NCBI GenBank assembly: GCA_018666295.1
Contig: JABIZW010000023.1
Span: 1 to 9,524, forward strand
DNA length: 9,524 bases
Source of the DNA: Halieaceae bacterium
GTDB taxonomy: Bacteria; Pseudomonadota; Gammaproteobacteria; Pseudomonadales; Halieaceae
Direction of reading: 5' to 3'
Made by a program: the position numbers and the translations under genes. Positions 1 to 6,909 of this stretch are shown piece by piece (position 1 is the first letter of the stretch; each line of letters starts with the position of its first letter). Below the pieces are notes generated by a model. That model did no database searches and was not told where the DNA came from. It saw nothing but the letters and a program-made list of their open reading frames with translations.

Positions 1-512
1 CCCAGCCACTCCTGATGATCGAGACCAATCGCCGTAATGACAGTGACGTCTGCGTCGATAATATTTACCGCATCCAAACGCCCGCCTAAGCCCACCTCTA
101 ACAGTTGGTACTGGACATTAAACGCTTTAAAGATCCATAACGCTGCCAGCGCACCGAACTCAAAGTACGTCAGCGAAATCTCTTCTCGCGCGCACTCTAT
201 CGCCTCAAACGCCGCGACAATGGTCTCGTCTGAGACCTCTTGGCCATCAACACGTATTCGCTCGTTAAATCGAATGAGGTGCGGTGAGGTGAAGGCACCA
301 CAGTGCAGTCCGTTGGCGCACAGCACCGATTCCATCACCGCGACTGTTGTGCCCTTCCCGTTGGTACCCGCCACAGTTGCCGTGACAATGCCTGTATCAA
401 CAAGATCAAGACGCCGGCCAACCTCACCACAGCGACTTAGGCCCAGGTCAATAGCAGACGGATGCAGCTGTTCTAACCGTTCAAGCCAGCCGGCTAGAGA
501 TAAATTAGACAC
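1..512 (-). CDS. folC: Bifunctional folylpolyglutamate/dihydrofolate synthase, N-terminal part
   Basis: FolC is a cytoplasmic Mur-ligase-family enzyme that joins glutamate to dihydropteroate (making dihydrofolate) and adds further glutamates to reduced folates, using ATP. About 170 residues are visible; the rest lies beyond base 1 (E. coli FolC is about 420 residues). Visible landmarks are the ATP-binding P-loop GTNGKGTT (about residues 49-56), the TSPHL segment with IRFNERI just after it (about 75-86), the FEFGALAALW helix, the EVGLGGRLDAVN family signature and the ALDH-like stretch IGLDHQEWLG at the cut edge. The start is a GTG at 512-510 (VSNLSLAGWLERLEQL). It overlaps the accD stop by 8 bases in another frame and no good Shine-Dalgarno sequence precedes it, which suggests translational coupling to accD. 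No ATG occurs before residue 60, beyond the P-loop, so GTG is the only sensible start. Identity is secure; accD-folC adjacency is common in gammaproteobacteria. Confidence 0.96.
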   Translation of the reverse strand, partial: MSNLSLAGWLERLEQLHPSAIDLGLSRCGEVGRRLDLVDTGIVTATVAGTNGKGTTVAVMESVLCANGLHCGAFTSPHLIRFNERIRVDGQEVSDETIVAAFEAIECAREEISLTYFEFGALAALWIFKAFNVQYQLLEVGLGGRLDAVNIIDADVTVITAIGLDHQEWL

Positions 513-1389
513 TCTCGGTGACGTTATCCGCCAAAGGCGAGTCTATGAGCTTTGCTAACACGCGCGCGAGCGTATCGCGCATTTCGGCGCGAGGAATAAT
601 CATGTCAATTGCACCATGCTCCAATAGGAACTCACTGCGCTGAAATCCACGCGGCAACTTTTGACGAATCGTTTGCTCAATGATGTTCGGACCCGCAAAC
701 CCTGCGCGCGCATCTGGCTCGGCGACGTTAATGTCACCCAGTAAGGCGAGAGAGGCGGAAACTCCACCGTAAATAGGATCTGTCATCACCGAGACATAGG
801 GCACGCCGGCCGCCTTCATTCGCTCTATAACCGCAGACGTCTTTGCCATTTGCATCAGAGAAATAAGTGCTTCTTGCATCCTCGCACCACCGGATGCAGC
901 AAAGCACACGAGTGGAATGTTGTTCTCAAGTGCCACGCCAGCCGCTCGCGTAAACTTTTCGCCTACCGCATAGCCCATCGAACCGCCGTGAAAATTGAAC
1001 TCGAAAGCGACTACCACCACGTCCATACCGCGCAACTGTCCACGAAATGCAATAATGGCATCCTTTTCGCCAGTGCTCTTCTGCGCAGCACTGAGTCGAT
1101 CGCGATAACGCTTCTTATCTTTGAACTTCAGGCGATCCACCGTCTCCAGCTCTGGAAATAATTCGGTTCTGCCTGTTTCATCAAGAAACAAGTCAACACG
1201 ACGACGTGCCGTTATCCGCATATGATGATCGCACTTCGGACAGACCTCGGCATTTCGCTCAAGATCCGGCCGATACAAGACCGCGTCGCACTTTGCGCAT
1301 TTGCGCCAAAGTCCTTCTGGAATACTAGCCTTGGCATCCCCGTCAGCCTTACGCACGCCCGCGGGAATAATTTTATCAATCCAGCTCAT
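505..1389 (-). CDS. accD: Acetyl-CoA carboxylase carboxyltransferase subunit beta
   Basis: AccD pairs with AccA as the carboxyltransferase of acetyl-CoA carboxylase, moving the carboxyl group from biotinylated AccB to acetyl-CoA to give malonyl-CoA, the first committed step of fatty acid synthesis in the cytoplasm. The 294-residue product (E. coli about 304) opens with the typical MSWIDKIIP, then a four-cysteine zinc ribbon (CxxC at 31/34 and 50/53). A crotonase-like carboxyltransferase domain follows, with GGSMGYAVGEKFTRA, the FAASGGARMQEA oxyanion-hole region, DPIYGGVSASLA and AGPNIIEQTIRQKLPRGFQ. The ATG at 1389 is preferred over an in-frame codon five positions upstream because AGGGG lies 7 bases before it and homologues begin MSW. 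It follows trpA after 47 bases and runs 8 bases into folC. The zinc finger of E. coli AccD is known to bind accDA mRNA; whether this one does is not visible here. Confidence 0.97.
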   Translation of the reverse strand: MSWIDKIIPAGVRKADGDAKASIPEGLWRKCAKCDAVLYRPDLERNAEVCPKCDHHMRITARRRVDLFLDETGRTELFPELETVDRLKFKDKKRYRDRLSAAQKSTGEKDAIIAFRGQLRGMDVVVVAFEFNFHGGSMGYAVGEKFTRAAGVALENNIPLVCFAASGGARMQEALISLMQMAKTSAVIERMKAAGVPYVSVMTDPIYGGVSASLALLGDINVAEPDARAGFAGPNIIEQTIRQKLPRGFQRSEFLLEHGAIDMIIPRAEMRDTLARVLAKLIDSPLADNVTESV

Positions 1390-1416
1390 TTTGATCCCCT
1401 GCACTTCTCGACAGGC

Positions 1417-1446
1417 AGTATACGTCTTTGACAGTTTTAGTTGGAA
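1417..1446 (-). promoter_or_regulatory. Weak candidate sigma-70 promoter for accD
   Basis: In the 47-base gap between trpA and accD, the minus strand reads TATACT at 1422-1417, five of six matches to a -10 box. A poor -35 candidate (TTCCAA, 1446-1441, inside the last trpA codons) lies 18 bases upstream. Transcription would start near 1410, leaving a leader of roughly 20 bases that contains the accD Shine-Dalgarno AGGGG. A separate accD promoter would let fatty acid synthesis run independently of trp expression. The -35 match is weak and such hexamers arise by chance, so this is tentative. Confidence 0.25.
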
Positions 1447-2261
1447 GTTGCCAAATTTACGCCTTGGCGAATACTTGAGATCAATGATGCACCGATCGCG
1501 ATGGCACGGGCATCGTTTTGATGTTCAGAAAAGTCTGCAGCTATCTCATCCACCAAAGCACTCCCCACAACAACTGCGTCTGCGCAAACAGCAACGCGTG
1601 CTGCGGTCTGCGCATCCTTAATACCAAACCCCACGGCAACGGGGAGGTCAGTGTACTGACGGATGATTGCCAAGTGCGCCTCGACAGCCTCTGTGTCGAG
1701 GTGGCCTGCGCCGGTCACGCCTTTGAGCGCCACGTAGTAGATAAACCCGCTCGCTTGCTCAGTAATCGTAATAACTCGATCTTCGGTCGTGGTAGGGGAA
1801 ATCAAGAAAATATTGTCAATCGAATGTCGCTGAAGTTCAGCGTTCATTACGGCCACCTCCTCGGGTGGCAAATCAACCGTAATCAGACCATCAACACCCG
1901 CCTCTGCGCAGGCATCTGCGACTGCAGCATAGCCCTTTCGCTCGAGCGGATTCGCGTAGCCCATGAGTATCAGTGGCGTTTCAGTGTCGGTTTGGCGAAA
2001 CTCAGCAATCAAAGCAAGCGTTGAATTAAGACTCGTTCCACCCGCTAGGGCACGCTCATGACCTTTCTGGATCGTAGGCCCCTCTGACATTGGATCTGAA
2101 AACGGCACGCCCACTTCAATGACATCCGCACCCGCCTCGACCAGGCTGTGCATCAATGGCACCGTGAGTCCCTCGTTGGGGTCGCCGGCCACTAAATACG
2201 GAATGACTGCACGACGGCTCTCATCGCGCAGACGCTGAAAAACGGGGCCTAAGCGCGACAT
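1437..2261 (-). CDS. trpA: Tryptophan synthase alpha chain (Glu in place of catalytic Asp60)
   Basis: TrpA is the TIM-barrel alpha subunit of tryptophan synthase; it cleaves indole-3-glycerol phosphate to glyceraldehyde 3-phosphate and passes indole through a tunnel to TrpB. The 274-residue product aligns without gaps to E. coli TrpA over the first 65 residues: VAGDP near 24-28, catalytic Glu49 in ADVIEVGVPFSDP, then MSEGPTIQ. The family has Asp at position 60, but here it is Glu (GAG codon at 2084-2082). Later landmarks are intact: DGLITVDLPPEE, FIYYVALKGVTG (loop 6 region) and VGFGIKDA plus VVVGSALV for phosphate binding. The start is the ATG at 2261, which shares one base with the trpB stop (TGATG) and has GGGAG 7 bases upstream; a TTG directly before it (2264) is a less likely start. 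Coupling to trpB suits the alpha2beta2 stoichiometry. It is certainly TrpA by family; the effect of Glu60 on activity is unknown. Confidence 0.96.
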   Translation of the reverse strand: MSRLGPVFQRLRDESRRAVIPYLVAGDPNEGLTVPLMHSLVEAGADVIEVGVPFSDPMSEGPTIQKGHERALAGGTSLNSTLALIAEFRQTDTETPLILMGYANPLERKGYAAVADACAEAGVDGLITVDLPPEEVAVMNAELQRHSIDNIFLISPTTTEDRVITITEQASGFIYYVALKGVTGAGHLDTEAVEAHLAIIRQYTDLPVAVGFGIKDAQTAARVAVCADAVVVGSALVDEIAADFSEHQNDARAIAIGASLISSIRQGVNLATSN

Positions 2262-3490
2262 CAAAGTGCTCCCAAATCAATGCCGTCGATTTCAGCAACG
2301 GTAAGAATGTCTTTATCGCCTCGGCCTGACAGATTAATAATCATGTGTTGGTCCGGTGTCATCTCTGCCGCCAGCTTTTCCGCGTAGGCCAAGGCATGGG
2401 CCGTCTCAAGCGCAGGCATAATCCCCTCAACGCGCGTGACTCTGTGAAAAGCTGCAAGTGCCTCAGTATCAGTCGCCGATACGTAGTTTACTCGACCAAT
2501 ATCCTTGAGCCACGAGTGCTCAGGACCCACACCGGGATAATCTAAACCCGCAGATATTGAATGCGCTTCAATAATCTGACCGTTGTCATCCTGCATGAGG
2601 TAGGTTCGGTTTCCGTGCAACACGCCAGGGGTTCCAGCACTCAGCACCGCCGCGTGCTCACCCGTTTCGACGCCTTTACCACCGGCCTCTACGCCGTACA
2701 TAGCTACATCATTGTCCCCTAAAAACGGGTGGAACAAACCGATTGCATTTGAGCCTCCGCCAACACACGCAACCAAGGCATCGGGCAACTTCCCGGTCAT
2801 CGCGAGTGACTGAGACCGAGCCTCACGACCGATAACACTCTGAAAGTCTCGCACCAGCATTGGGTACGGGTGCGGACCTGCTACCGTCCCAATGATATAA
2901 AATGTGTCGTCGACATTGGTCACCCAGTCACGTAACGCTTCGTTCATTGCGTCTTTGAGGGTTTTCGATCCCGAAGACACGGGGATGACCTCAGCCCCCA
3001 AAAGCTTCATCCGATAAACATTAAGCGCTTGTCGCCTCACATCCTCTTCGCCCATGAACACGTGACATTCCAAGCCAAGACGGGCCGCAACTGTCGCACT
3101 GGCAACCCCGTGCTGCCCCGCGCCAGTCTCGGCGATCACTCGCTTCTTCCCCATATACTTAGCAAGTAAGCCCTGCCCAATCGTATTATTGATTTTGTGC
3201 GCACCGGTGTGATTTAGATCTTCACGCTTCAAAAATATACGGGCTCCTCCAATCATGTCCGACCAGCGCGCCGCCTCATACAGCGGAGAAGGTCTGCCGA
3301 CATAGTGGGCTAGATCAAGGTCGAACTCGCGTAAAAATGCAGGGTCATCTTTGAGCTCGTTGTATAAATCTTCGAGTTCAGACAGAGCGGCCATCAACGT
3401 CTCAGCGACGAACTTTCCCCCATATACGCCAAAGCGCCCGTGCGCGTCGGGAACTTGAGCGTAAAGCTCTGGATTAATATCTATGGTCAT
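2261..3490 (-). CDS. trpB: Tryptophan synthase beta chain
   Basis: TrpB is the PLP-dependent beta subunit that condenses indole from TrpA with L-serine to give tryptophan in the cytoplasmic alpha2beta2 complex. The 409-residue length is normal for a TrpB1-type protein. Visible are the N-terminal GRFGVYGGKFVAETL, the PLP-binding Lys99 in REDLNHTGAHKINN (Lys87 in E. coli), the catalytic Glu121 in ETGAGQHGVA (Glu109), the PLP phosphate-binding loop VGGGSNAIG (about 243-251), GLDYPGVGPEH and, near the C terminus, LSGRGDKD with the serine facing the PLP ring nitrogen. Start: ATG at 3490, with a strong GGAAGG 6-7 bases upstream; its ATGA overlaps the trpF stop by 4 bases. The stop TGA shares one base with the trpA ATG. 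All key residues are present, so the protein should be active. Confidence 0.98.
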   Translation of the reverse strand: MTIDINPELYAQVPDAHGRFGVYGGKFVAETLMAALSELEDLYNELKDDPAFLREFDLDLAHYVGRPSPLYEAARWSDMIGGARIFLKREDLNHTGAHKINNTIGQGLLAKYMGKKRVIAETGAGQHGVASATVAARLGLECHVFMGEEDVRRQALNVYRMKLLGAEVIPVSSGSKTLKDAMNEALRDWVTNVDDTFYIIGTVAGPHPYPMLVRDFQSVIGREARSQSLAMTGKLPDALVACVGGGSNAIGLFHPFLGDNDVAMYGVEAGGKGVETGEHAAVLSAGTPGVLHGNRTYLMQDDNGQIIEAHSISAGLDYPGVGPEHSWLKDIGRVNYVSATDTEALAAFHRVTRVEGIMPALETAHALAYAEKLAAEMTPDQHMIINLSGRGDKDILTVAEIDGIDLGAL

Positions 3491-4116
3491 TGGGTACCTT
3501 CCTTTCCAGCCTGCTTGGCGGCTGCGACAAAACGTCGAACAAGATCATGGTTTTTTACACCGGCGCTGCTCTCGACACCGCTACTCACATCCACAGCGTC
3601 GGGAGTCCCTATTCTAATGGCTTCGGCGACGTTTTCCGCATTTAACCCGCCCGCTAGGACGCGATGTCCAACATTTTTCGACGGTATTTTTGTCCAATCA
3701 AAGGTTTTTCCCGTACCCCCGTGCTTGCCGGGCACCAACGTATCGAATAAAAACGCTCTTGAGGCCGAGTGTTCACGCATGATCTGGTGCATTTTGTCCT
3801 CAGTCGATACAGCAACACTTTTGACGTAGGGGCGTGCAAAGCCTCGACAAAACTGAGCGGATTCATTGCCGTGAAATTGTAATTGTGAAATCGGCACCCC
3901 CTCCAAAACGCGCTCAACGAGCGAACGCTCCGGGTTCACAAACAACGCAGTTATTGTTGTGTAGGGCGGCACAGCGCTCACGATTTCTCGGGCCTGTTCC
4001 ACATCGATCGCACGCGGGCTTCCCTCGTAAAAAATAAGCCCTAACGCATCAGCGCCCGCATCTACTGAGGCGAGTGCGTCATCGACAAGCGTGATACCAC
4101 AAATCTTTACTTGCAT
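3487..4116 (-). CDS. trpF: Phosphoribosylanthranilate isomerase
   Basis: TrpF is a single-domain TIM barrel that carries out the Amadori rearrangement of N-(5-phosphoribosyl)anthranilate to CdRP, the third step of tryptophan synthesis. The 209-residue protein is monofunctional, not fused to TrpC as in E. coli. The catalytic pair is visible: Cys6 in KICGIT (general base) and Asp125 in LFDTLVPG (general acid), the latter followed by the GGTGKTFDW loop. Phosphate-binding segments LAGGLNAENV and DVSSGVESSAGVKN lie near the C terminus. The ATG at 4116 gives the expected MQVKICGIT start; there is no clear Shine-Dalgarno in the 33-base gap after truA, so initiation may be weak or depend on coupling. 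It overlaps trpB by 4 bases (ATGA). Confidence 0.97.
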   Translation of the reverse strand: MQVKICGITLVDDALASVDAGADALGLIFYEGSPRAIDVEQAREIVSAVPPYTTITALFVNPERSLVERVLEGVPISQLQFHGNESAQFCRGFARPYVKSVAVSTEDKMHQIMREHSASRAFLFDTLVPGKHGGTGKTFDWTKIPSKNVGHRVLAGGLNAENVAEAIRIGTPDAVDVSSGVESSAGVKNHDLVRRFVAAAKQAGKEGTQ

Positions 4117-4127
4117 GAATAATAGTT

Positions 4128-4147
4128 CACTAAACGGCGCCGTAGTG
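4128..4147 (-). repeat. Imperfect inverted repeat between truA and trpF
   Basis: A 20-base inverted repeat sits in the short gap between the truA stop and the trpF start. Its outer arms are CACTA and TAGTG, and its centre is the self-complementary CGGCGCCG, with two extra A:T positions on one side. In RNA it could form a bulged hairpin just upstream of trpF. No U-tract follows, so it does not look like an intrinsic terminator. It could be an RNA structure affecting trpF translation or mRNA processing, a protein-binding site, or chance. Confidence 0.35.
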
Positions 4148-4149
4148 TA

Positions 4150-4986
4150 TCAAACACGGTATGACAAAAATGCGGGGGCACTCGGGGCACTCGGAATTCC
4201 CATTACATCTGGGTAGGACACAGAGACCAGATAGAGCCCCGCGCTGTCTGCGGTATCGCCCGAAAGTGTCCTATCCTTTGATTCAAGTATCTGGACAAAC
4301 CAATCATTCGACTTAAGACCGGCCCCTACCAGGAGTAAACTCCCAGCAATATTGCGCACCATATGATGGAGAAAGGCATTAGCTTCTAAGTCAATGACGA
4401 CAAAGTCATTTAAGCGTTCCACACTAATCGAGATCATATTTCTCCAAGGCGTACTCGATTGACAGCTTGACGCTCGGAAGGCACTGAAATCGCGTTCGCC
4501 CAAAAGACACTGTGCACTTGAATTCATCACTGCGGCATCAAGTGGGCGTCGGTACCAGGTTACCAAACCAGACATTTGCGCTGGACGCGTCACAGAGTTA
4601 CAAATGATGTATCGGTATCGGCGCGATATGGCGCTAAAACGGGCGTTAAATTCGGGGGGGACCACACCCGCCCAATGAACCACGATGGATGCGGGCAGTT
4701 CACTGTTCACGCCCAGCACCCAAGACTTGATGCTCCGCCCTATCGGATCATTAAAATGTACGATTTGTGCGGAGGCGTGAACACCCGTATCGGTACGACC
4801 TGCACACCCCGTTTTAACGGGCGTATTTGCAATGCGACTGAGCGCCAGCTCCAGTGCCTCTTGGACGGTGGAGACATCACTGCCTTTTTGAGTTTGCCAA
4901 CCGTTGAATGCACGGCCGTCGTACTCAACCCGAAGGGCAAGCCGTGTTCCAGGCTCGAGCCTTTTACTGGAGAATATTTCGGTCAC
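4150..4986 (-). CDS. truA: tRNA pseudouridine(38-40) synthase
   Basis: TruA converts uridines 38, 39 and 40 in the anticodon stem-loop of many tRNAs to pseudouridine, acting as a cytoplasmic dimer. The 278-residue length is near that of E. coli TruA (270). Visible are the N-terminal LRVEYDGRAFNGWQ, the catalytic Asp66 in CAGRTDTGVHA, the RRYRYIICN strand, and FLHHMVRNIAGSLLLVG in the C-terminal half. The start is a GTG at 4986-4984 that shares its first base with the fimV stop (TAGTG). There is no strong Shine-Dalgarno and no other usable start before the conserved LRVEYDG, so translation is probably coupled to fimV. TruA loss affects trp and his attenuation in enteric bacteria through tRNA modification; its adjacency to trpFBA is probably conserved gene order rather than regulation. 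Confidence 0.97.
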   Translation of the reverse strand: MTEIFSSKRLEPGTRLALRVEYDGRAFNGWQTQKGSDVSTVQEALELALSRIANTPVKTGCAGRTDTGVHASAQIVHFNDPIGRSIKSWVLGVNSELPASIVVHWAGVVPPEFNARFSAISRRYRYIICNSVTRPAQMSGLVTWYRRPLDAAVMNSSAQCLLGERDFSAFRASSCQSSTPWRNMISISVERLNDFVVIDLEANAFLHHMVRNIAGSLLLVGAGLKSNDWFVQILESKDRTLSGDTADSAGLYLVSVSYPDVMGIPSAPSAPAFLSYRV

Positions 4987-6851
4987 TAGTCGAGACTGTC
5001 GAGCAGTGCTCTGGCTTGTTCACATTGAGCAGCATCTCCCATAGAGATTACGCTCTGGAGTAACTCTGCGGCGCCTGTCTGATCGCCCATATCCAGATAA
5101 GCACGCGCCAGATCGAGTGCTGTTTCACCTGGATCTTCCGGATCCAACACACCCGAAGCATCGCTCTCCTCAGCTTCTGGCACTGATCGAGACGCCTGCT
5201 GAAAATCCAGGTCAAGCGACAGATCCAAGACTTCTTCGTTCTCTGACTGAGATCCTTGAGCCAAATCGTGCGCGGCTTGATCCCCAGCAAGCTGGGCCTG
5301 ATGGGTGTCAAGTTTTGACTGTGATGCTACTAACGCCCCTTCATCGCCTGTCGCCTCGATCAGCCCGAGCAGTTCCCGAGCTTCGTCGATGCGATCAAGT
5401 GACACATAAATCTCTAACATTTTCATCAGACCCAGAGCACTGCTAGGCTCAGCGGCGGATGCGGCCTCAAGTGTATCTAGGGCATGCTGGTGTCGCCCAT
5501 AGGCCACATAGATATCAGCCTCAGCCACTGCGTCAGCCATCGACTGATCAGTAGCATAACCGGTCAGCAGCGACTCTCCGTAGCCGCGCTCAGACTGTCC
5601 TGCAACCGCACTTGCGGCGTCGACCGATCGAGACTTAGGAACTGGTAAAAGATCATCAACAGACTTACCCATGAGATTCGCCGGCGTCAGTTCAGCACCC
5701 TCAGTTCGGGCGTCTCTCTGAGCAACAAACCGCTGCCGACCGTACCAAAAGCCGCCCACGAGGAGGAGGATCCCCACTAGCCAATAAAAATTATTGGTGG
5801 GGGCTGCAGGCTGACTGTTATCAACCGTCTCAGGAGGCTCGTCAACCCGCACTGGCCGCTCGGCCAATTCGGCCTCGAGTCGCGCAATCTCCTGATCCTT
5901 GGTATTGACCACGGCTTGAATATCCTGCAACTGCGAACTGAGCCGCGTCAGCCGCGCTTCTATAGCTGCCAACTCACTGCTCGCGCTGCGCCCACCAGCA
6001 CTTTCCCCCGGACTTACATCGGGTTGTTGCGCGGGCGTTCCAACCTCAGCAATTTCAGCGTCTTCATCGCGCATCGTCGCCACTACCGCAGAATCAAACA
6101 GCTCGTTATCAGCCACAATTCTTAAGCCTTTGGAGCGCGGTGCGCGCCACTGCTCCCACTCACTCGCCACCTCGAGCGCCGCGGCGCGAGCGTTCGGCAC
6201 CTGAGATAAATCAGTTGGAATATCAATCAACACACCGGCACGAATACCATTGATGTTGTTTCGCACAAATGACTCTGGATTGGCTGACTTAATGGCCAGC
6301 ATCATTTGATCAGTCGAGATTTCCGTTGGCTTAAACGCCTGTGCGATCGCACCCAACGTATCGTTCGGTGCTATGCGGTATTGTGTCGAACCTAACTCGC
6401 CGATTCCTTGAGCCGATGAACGCTTAGTGTCGCGCTGTGTCGCGCGCTGTTCCGCTCTCGGTGGGAGATCAAGGAATACCGTGTATTCCCTGAGGATTCG
6501 ACCTTCAGGCCACTTAAGTTCCATCAGAAAGCTCAGGTACGGCTCTACAATGGACTCTTGAGTGGTAATTCGGATAACAGGCCGCGACGAGTCCGAAAAA
6601 TCAGGCTCAAATAAAAGGCGACTGAGCGAGTAGTGTCGATCGAGGCCTAGACGATCGAAATCATCGATCGAAGCCAGACTGGGTATAACTTCAACTTCGC
6701 TTATTCCATTGGGCTGCAGCACTTCAATGGTTGCACTAAGCGGTCCATTGACGAACGACTGTGTCGCAATATCGCCAAGACCGATGGCCCAACTCATGCG
6801 CACTGTCAAAGACAATAGAACCGTTGTTAGTGTAACTACCCAAAACTTCAT
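4986..6851 (-). CDS. fimV: FimV-family LysM inner-membrane protein
   Basis: FimV is a bitopic inner-membrane protein of polar gammaproteobacteria; in Pseudomonas it binds peptidoglycan through LysM, helps assemble the type IV pilus secretin and twitching machinery, and acts as a polar landmark. From the ATG at 6851 the product is 621 residues: signal peptide (about 1-22, ending SWA), mature IGLGDIATQS, conserved N-terminal domain to about 131 (EVIPSLAS, EPYLSFLMELKWPEGR, REYTVFLDLPP), LysM at about 158-212 (YRIAPNDTLGAIAQAF), a heptad-rich coiled coil (about 292-331), one transmembrane helix (about 355-371, FYWLVGILLLVGGFWYG), a cytoplasmic TPR-like part (about 443-505), an acidic linker, and the FimV C-terminal motif (about 577-620, TALDLARAYLDMGDQTGAAEL). 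It is shorter than P. aeruginosa FimV (919), mostly in the acidic linker. A TTG at 6878 is in frame but lies upstream of the predicted transcription start. Confidence 0.92.
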   Translation of the reverse strand: MKFWVVTLTTVLLSLTVRMSWAIGLGDIATQSFVNGPLSATIEVLQPNGISEVEVIPSLASIDDFDRLGLDRHYSLSRLLFEPDFSDSSRPVIRITTQESIVEPYLSFLMELKWPEGRILREYTVFLDLPPRAEQRATQRDTKRSSAQGIGELGSTQYRIAPNDTLGAIAQAFKPTEISTDQMMLAIKSANPESFVRNNINGIRAGVLIDIPTDLSQVPNARAAALEVASEWEQWRAPRSKGLRIVADNELFDSAVVATMRDEDAEIAEVGTPAQQPDVSPGESAGGRSASSELAAIEARLTRLSSQLQDIQAVVNTKDQEIARLEAELAERPVRVDEPPETVDNSQPAAPTNNFYWLVGILLLVGGFWYGRQRFVAQRDARTEGAELTPANLMGKSVDDLLPVPKSRSVDAASAVAGQSERGYGESLLTGYATDQSMADAVAEADIYVAYGRHQHALDTLEAASAAEPSSALGLMKMLEIYVSLDRIDEARELLGLIEATGDEGALVASQSKLDTHQAQLAGDQAAHDLAQGSQSENEEVLDLSLDLDFQQASRSVPEAEESDASGVLDPEDPGETALDLARAYLDMGDQTGAAELLQSVISMGDAAQCEQARALLDSLD

Positions 6852-6880
6852 GGCGTTGTGTGCGTTGTTAACGTGCAAAC

Positions 6881-6909
6881 ATCATAAGTCAGTCTGTCAT
6901 GCTTGTCAG
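6881..6909 (-). promoter_or_regulatory. Candidate sigma-70 promoter for fimV-truA-trpFBA
   Basis: In the 54-base gap between asd and fimV the minus strand carries CTGACA at 6909-6904 (five of six to TTGACA, overlapping the asd stop codon), exactly 17 bases of spacer, and TATGAT at 6886-6881 (five of six to TATAAT). Transcription would begin near 6874, giving a leader of roughly 23 bases before the fimV ATG at 6851. It is the best promoter-like match I noticed in the window and sits in one of its two largest intergenic gaps. It would separate fimV and the genes below it from the leu-asd transcript. Confidence 0.55.

Noticed and set aside
37..558. Open frame of 173 codons on the plus strand opposite folC
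   Set aside because: The translation is low-complexity Ser/Arg/Pro-rich with no domain. The minus strand encodes a clear FolC with P-loop and family signature over the same bases.
1390..1404. accD starting five codons upstream (MQGIKMSW...)
   Set aside because: The upstream codons overlap the AGGGG ribosome binding site that is correctly spaced for the ATG at 1389, and AccD homologues begin MSW.
1518..2024. Open frame of 168 codons on the plus strand opposite trpA
   Set aside because: It is in codon register with trpA and has no recognisable motif; the conserved TrpA protein accounts for the open frame.
4117..4125. TATTAT just before the trpF ATG as a -10 box
   Set aside because: It would place transcription start at or inside the start codon and has no matching -35 element at 16-18 bases.
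6861..6884. Tiny ORF (ATG ATG TTT GCA CGT TAA) between asd and fimV as a leader peptide
   Set aside because: Its start codons fall within or beside the predicted -10 box, upstream of the likely transcription start, and it has no Shine-Dalgarno or run of regulatory codons.
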